Below are positions 60,870 to 64,000 of a stretch of 64,000 nt of DNA, in pieces. Each line of letters begins with the position of its first letter. Within the stretch, counting starts at the first letter, position 1. A program made the position numbers and the translations under genes. The notes beneath the pieces are model-generated. The model was not told the origin of the DNA and did not search any database. It saw nothing but the letters and a program-made list of their open reading frames with translations. The DNA comes from Aphrophora alni (taxonomy: Eukaryota; Arthropoda; Insecta; Hemiptera; Aphrophoridae). The stretch is from positions 67,196,231-67,260,230 of the forward strand of contig OY740768.1 of the NCBI GenBank assembly GCA_963513935.1, in the 5' to 3' direction.

Positions 60870-61690
60870 AGCATTCATCCTGAATAAATCTGGGGAATCT
60901 TTCCTGCGTGTTTGTCGGTTAAAAACTACTTCACAGATCTGTGTAAGCAGGCGCATTGTCCTGGTGAAGAATGAGGCCATTTTCCACAGTTTCGGTCCTT
61001 TTTTTTACTCTTTACAGCTTTGTCATAAAATGTTTATAGTTATGCTGTTTAAGAACAGTACCTTCTGTAAACCCATTATACCAAAATCAAGCCCTTGACA
61101 TCAACAAACACAATACGCATGGCTTTGAATGGACTTGTTCTAACGAGATTTTTTATTCTTGGTGATGTGAGCGTCCATTGATTGTTGTACGACTCCAAAT
61201 CATCACGATTTTGTCACAAGTTGCCATATATATATAAAGGTTGGGTTTTCGATATTTAAAGTCCTACAGCACGTTAGAGTAAACTTCCTTGATATGAGAA
61301 GCCTAGTACAAACGTTTTTATCTTGAGATCCTAGCGCAACTGGTTCTAAACATAGAGTTTTTGTCAATAATTCACGGATTTAACTAAGATAAGGTCACCA
61401 AATTGGAGGTCTTCTCGAACACTCGGGCTAATGTAGTCTACATTTCCTTCGGTTATAGAAGTCGTATAAGAAGTTTATCCGAATATTTGGTGCCACTCAA
61501 TGTTAAGTGCACGAGACATAAAGTCTTCCTCGTAAACCGCAATAAGCATTTGAAAATATTACGTTGTTGTTTTACTAATAATTGACTCGTTGCTAAACTT
61601 TTAATCTCCACATTATTCCTACATACAACTGTACTAAAGTTGACAAGTCCAAGGTCTCTCACGACAGTTCTCACTGCTTTCTCGAAGATA
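60870..61690 (-). pseudogene. Mariner transposase pseudogene (DNAPAHT type)
   Basis: Minus-strand pieces run through the protein in order. FMSRALNIEWHQIF and TEGNVDYISPSVRED (about 61400-61530) match the N-terminal HTH region. NNQWTLTSPRIKNLVRTSPF and MRIVFVDVKGLILV keep the first catalytic Asp (codon 61100-61102). A decayed RPKLWKM and GLILHQDNAPAYT keep the second (codon 60958-60960). Then VKXFLTDKHAGKIPQI-like sequence fades, and the SPDL region is not found. Stops and frameshifts are frequent. Terminal inverted repeats were not located. It is the third mariner-like lineage in the window and the most eroded of those with an N-terminus. Confidence 0.75.
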
Positions 61691-64000
61691 TAGAAACACA
61701 GTTTTAGTTATGTAATAGATACACCTAGTATAGTTGTATCTATAAAACCAAATTAATATTCGTTCTCGTCTCTCTCAAAATCATTATATACTTACGTAAG
61801 AAAGGAGAAAATTTAATTTACTTTACGGTATATTTACGTATAAGTACGTCCTTATCTCATCCTTTTGTGAAATTTGTATTATTATTATTATTATTTCATT
61901 TGAAAGTTTAAAACAATGTATTGAAAGATATTTAAATAGAGGATGCCCTTCTGCCATAAACTCGCAAAAAACTTAATTATTTTCCCATTGAAATTCAGTT
62001 TTAAATTATTGCTATCAAGAATAGTTTTAGTGTTTTTACCAATTATTCATTAACATAATTTTCTTTTCCTTAATATGATATACTATTTTGAGTTATTTTA
62101 ACAACTCTCCAAATTTGAACGAAATCAACCAATTTTGTGAAATTAGGCCTACGTCTTTATAAGAGCTGCGTAACCGATTTTTATTTTGTTAAACTTAAAA
62201 ATCGGCATTTTAAAGAAAAAAGACTACAATAACAGTTTGTTTTAGTCCTTATCAATATTTGAAAAAAATGTCTATGCCTATGTTGAGAAAAATCATAGTT
62301 TTGTGTTATTGTAGGTAGGGTACACCAAAATTTAAGTTAGCGAAAAACTTAAACAATTGTTTTGAGACTTGACTAAATTTGATAAAAACGGGCGTTTGAT
62401 TTGAACAAATCAACTGTGCAGACGCAATACAAACAATCTTTTTACAAAATGATTACTTTTTGGGTTTGAAGGAACCAACAAACTGATGTTTCCGATAAAC
62501 ATTCACCATCGATTTTTTTTATTTGACCTTTGACATTACTTTCTCGATAATATTTAGACGTGAGAAAGTAATGAATGTGAACTGTATCGGCAATAAAACT
62601 CTCCTTTAACACATTATTGTTAGCAGTAAGATTTTAGTGGTAAATGTATGAAACTTTATTATTGATCCAATTTTGTATCTATTGACGGTGAGCTGGACAA
62701 ATGTTCTGTATTTGACAGTGTATTAAGTTGTCTTTCACTTATAAAATTACATTTTGCTTTATTTTGTCGCCCTGCGGCGCTGAGGTTGGATTTTGCTTTT
62801 AAGACTAGTCATTAATTTTGACAATAAAAAGCTGTAGTAGGAATCGTTGACCTTAAACATCCTTCAACTGACAAAATTTATCGTAAAGACTTTATTTAAT
62901 TCATACTCTTTATTGTGGAAAAAGAAGGTACAAAAAGTATGTGATAAATGTTGAGTTGGAAAAACTATGCCTTACTGTCACAAGTACGTTACTCGTGTTG
63001 CTCACGGGGGGAGGGGGGCTTTTACACCCCTCTTCTGCGCTTGGTTTTTTTTATTTACTTTTGTTGATTGGAAGAAAATCAATTGGAAGAAAATTGCGGA
63101 TAATTTTGTTTTTGATTTTGAGATTTGAAATCCTAAGGAAACATTTTTACTTCTGTCTACAATGTAATCATTCAACCCCATGTTTAGAAGTTGTTGAGAT
63201 TTTATATTTTTTCCTATAGATTCCTATGTAGGTTTAATGTTTATTTAGTGTGAACTCGGTCAGCTGCTTTTTTCTCACTTTAACTACCCACGTTTTGTTT
63301 AAAGGCTTACGTACAGATTTTTATTTCTCTCTCCATTTCTTATCTTTACATTTTATTTATTGCACAAACAGTTTTATTTTTACCTCGGGGTTTATTATTG
63401 TTTTATTGATAACTTTCTATTAGGGAATAATAAATTGTCTTAGTTTATTTTTAGATCAAGACTTTGTAAATTGTAAAATTATAGTAAAATAAAACAATTC
63501 ATTCATTTAAAAAAATGGAGTTCCTAATGGACAGTTAGTTTTTTCTCTGAGGACATGGTGATTTTTAACATATTTAATGGTATTGTTTTGAGTGAAAATA
63601 CAAATATATGATATTTAATTATAAAGTGCATAATATAACATATGACCAATAACCTTTAACATTTGTAAATAAATCTGGATAATCTGCCAAATTATAAATA
63701 AATGATATATAAATATATAATGCTCTTGTCCATTTCAGACTGCTTTATGACCTTAAGTTATAGGGAGATAGATATTTAAATTCTGTTAACCAATTTGAGA
63801 TATATATATATATATATACTCGTATATTATTACTTCTTAAAATATATAGTAAGATGTGGAATTTTATAAATCTATAACAGAATTATCTTTTCCTCTTTGT
63901 AGGAAAGTAAATATTTCATCTGTTAGATAATTGTAGGTTCATGGGATTTTAAAATGGTTGTTTTCTACCAAAATCATAAATATAAACGAAGATATTTTCA
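61691..64000. other. Gene-free AT-rich end of the window
   Basis: No gene recognised. The plus frame 62941-63219 (92 codons) contains a G-rich tract and hydrophobic residues but no motif. An (ATT)n run lies at about 61879-61896 and a TA run at 63800-63820. Confidence 0.4.

Overview
This window is AT-rich animal genomic DNA with no recognisable host protein-coding gene, no intact exon chain, no operon and no bacterial or phage signature. The mix of repeats points to an arthropod, most likely an insect with a large, repeat-rich genome: several Tc1/mariner families, a Helitron helicase relic, a tyrosine-recombinase (Crypton-like) element, a non-LTR retrotransposon with RNase H, a tRNA-derived SINE family, and Penelope-type repeats carrying hammerhead ribozyme motifs. 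The species cannot be named from the sequence. The window reads as intergenic or deep-intronic DNA. Most short open frames are chance frames in AT-rich DNA.

Layout. 0.7-1.4 kb: a nearly complete fold-back element. 4.0-5.2 kb: a Penelope-type repeat with a well-formed minus-strand hammerhead, a CAGGGTG-ended repeat and a tRNA-derived SINE. 5.3-7.1 kb: a decayed tandem array with units of about 90-100 bp. 7.8 kb: a fold-back related to the 4.2 kb repeat. 8.9-9.5 kb: two adjoining SINE copies and a decayed Penelope-type fold-back. 11.8-12.1 kb: another inverted pair of hammerhead repeats. 14.0-15.2 kb: a mariner-like transposon with both terminal inverted repeats and a broken transposase. 15.2-24.0 kb: no recognisable gene or element. 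24.0-25.0 kb: inverted hammerhead repeats beside a 782-bp element whose terminal motif recurs inside it. 25.5-27.3 kb: a broken tyrosine-recombinase element flanked by large palindromes.

29.6-30.8 kb: a Penelope-type repeat and a possible Harbinger relic. 32.6-33.4 kb: an internally deleted mariner. 38.8-39.1 kb: a fold-back whose loop carries a tRNA-like sequence. 39.5-49.3 kb: dispersed SINE copies, a Helitron helicase relic (46.2-47.0 kb) and a decayed Penelope-type repeat. 49.5-50.1 kb: a GC-richer pyrimidine-rich block, a candidate conserved non-coding region. 52.5-53.4 kb: a 5'-truncated but open non-LTR retrotransposon copy with a 13-bp target duplication, the youngest-looking insertion. 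58.2-61.7 kb: a 29-bp tandem repeat, two transposase relics, a SINE, and a compact hammerhead abutting a TA microsatellite.

The genes do not form a pathway. The common thread is mobile DNA, especially many short inverted-repeat units. The two most unusual are the paired, opposed hammerhead ribozymes and the tRNA-like sequence held in the loop of a long hairpin. Family assignments come from motif recognition in translated sequence, not from searches.
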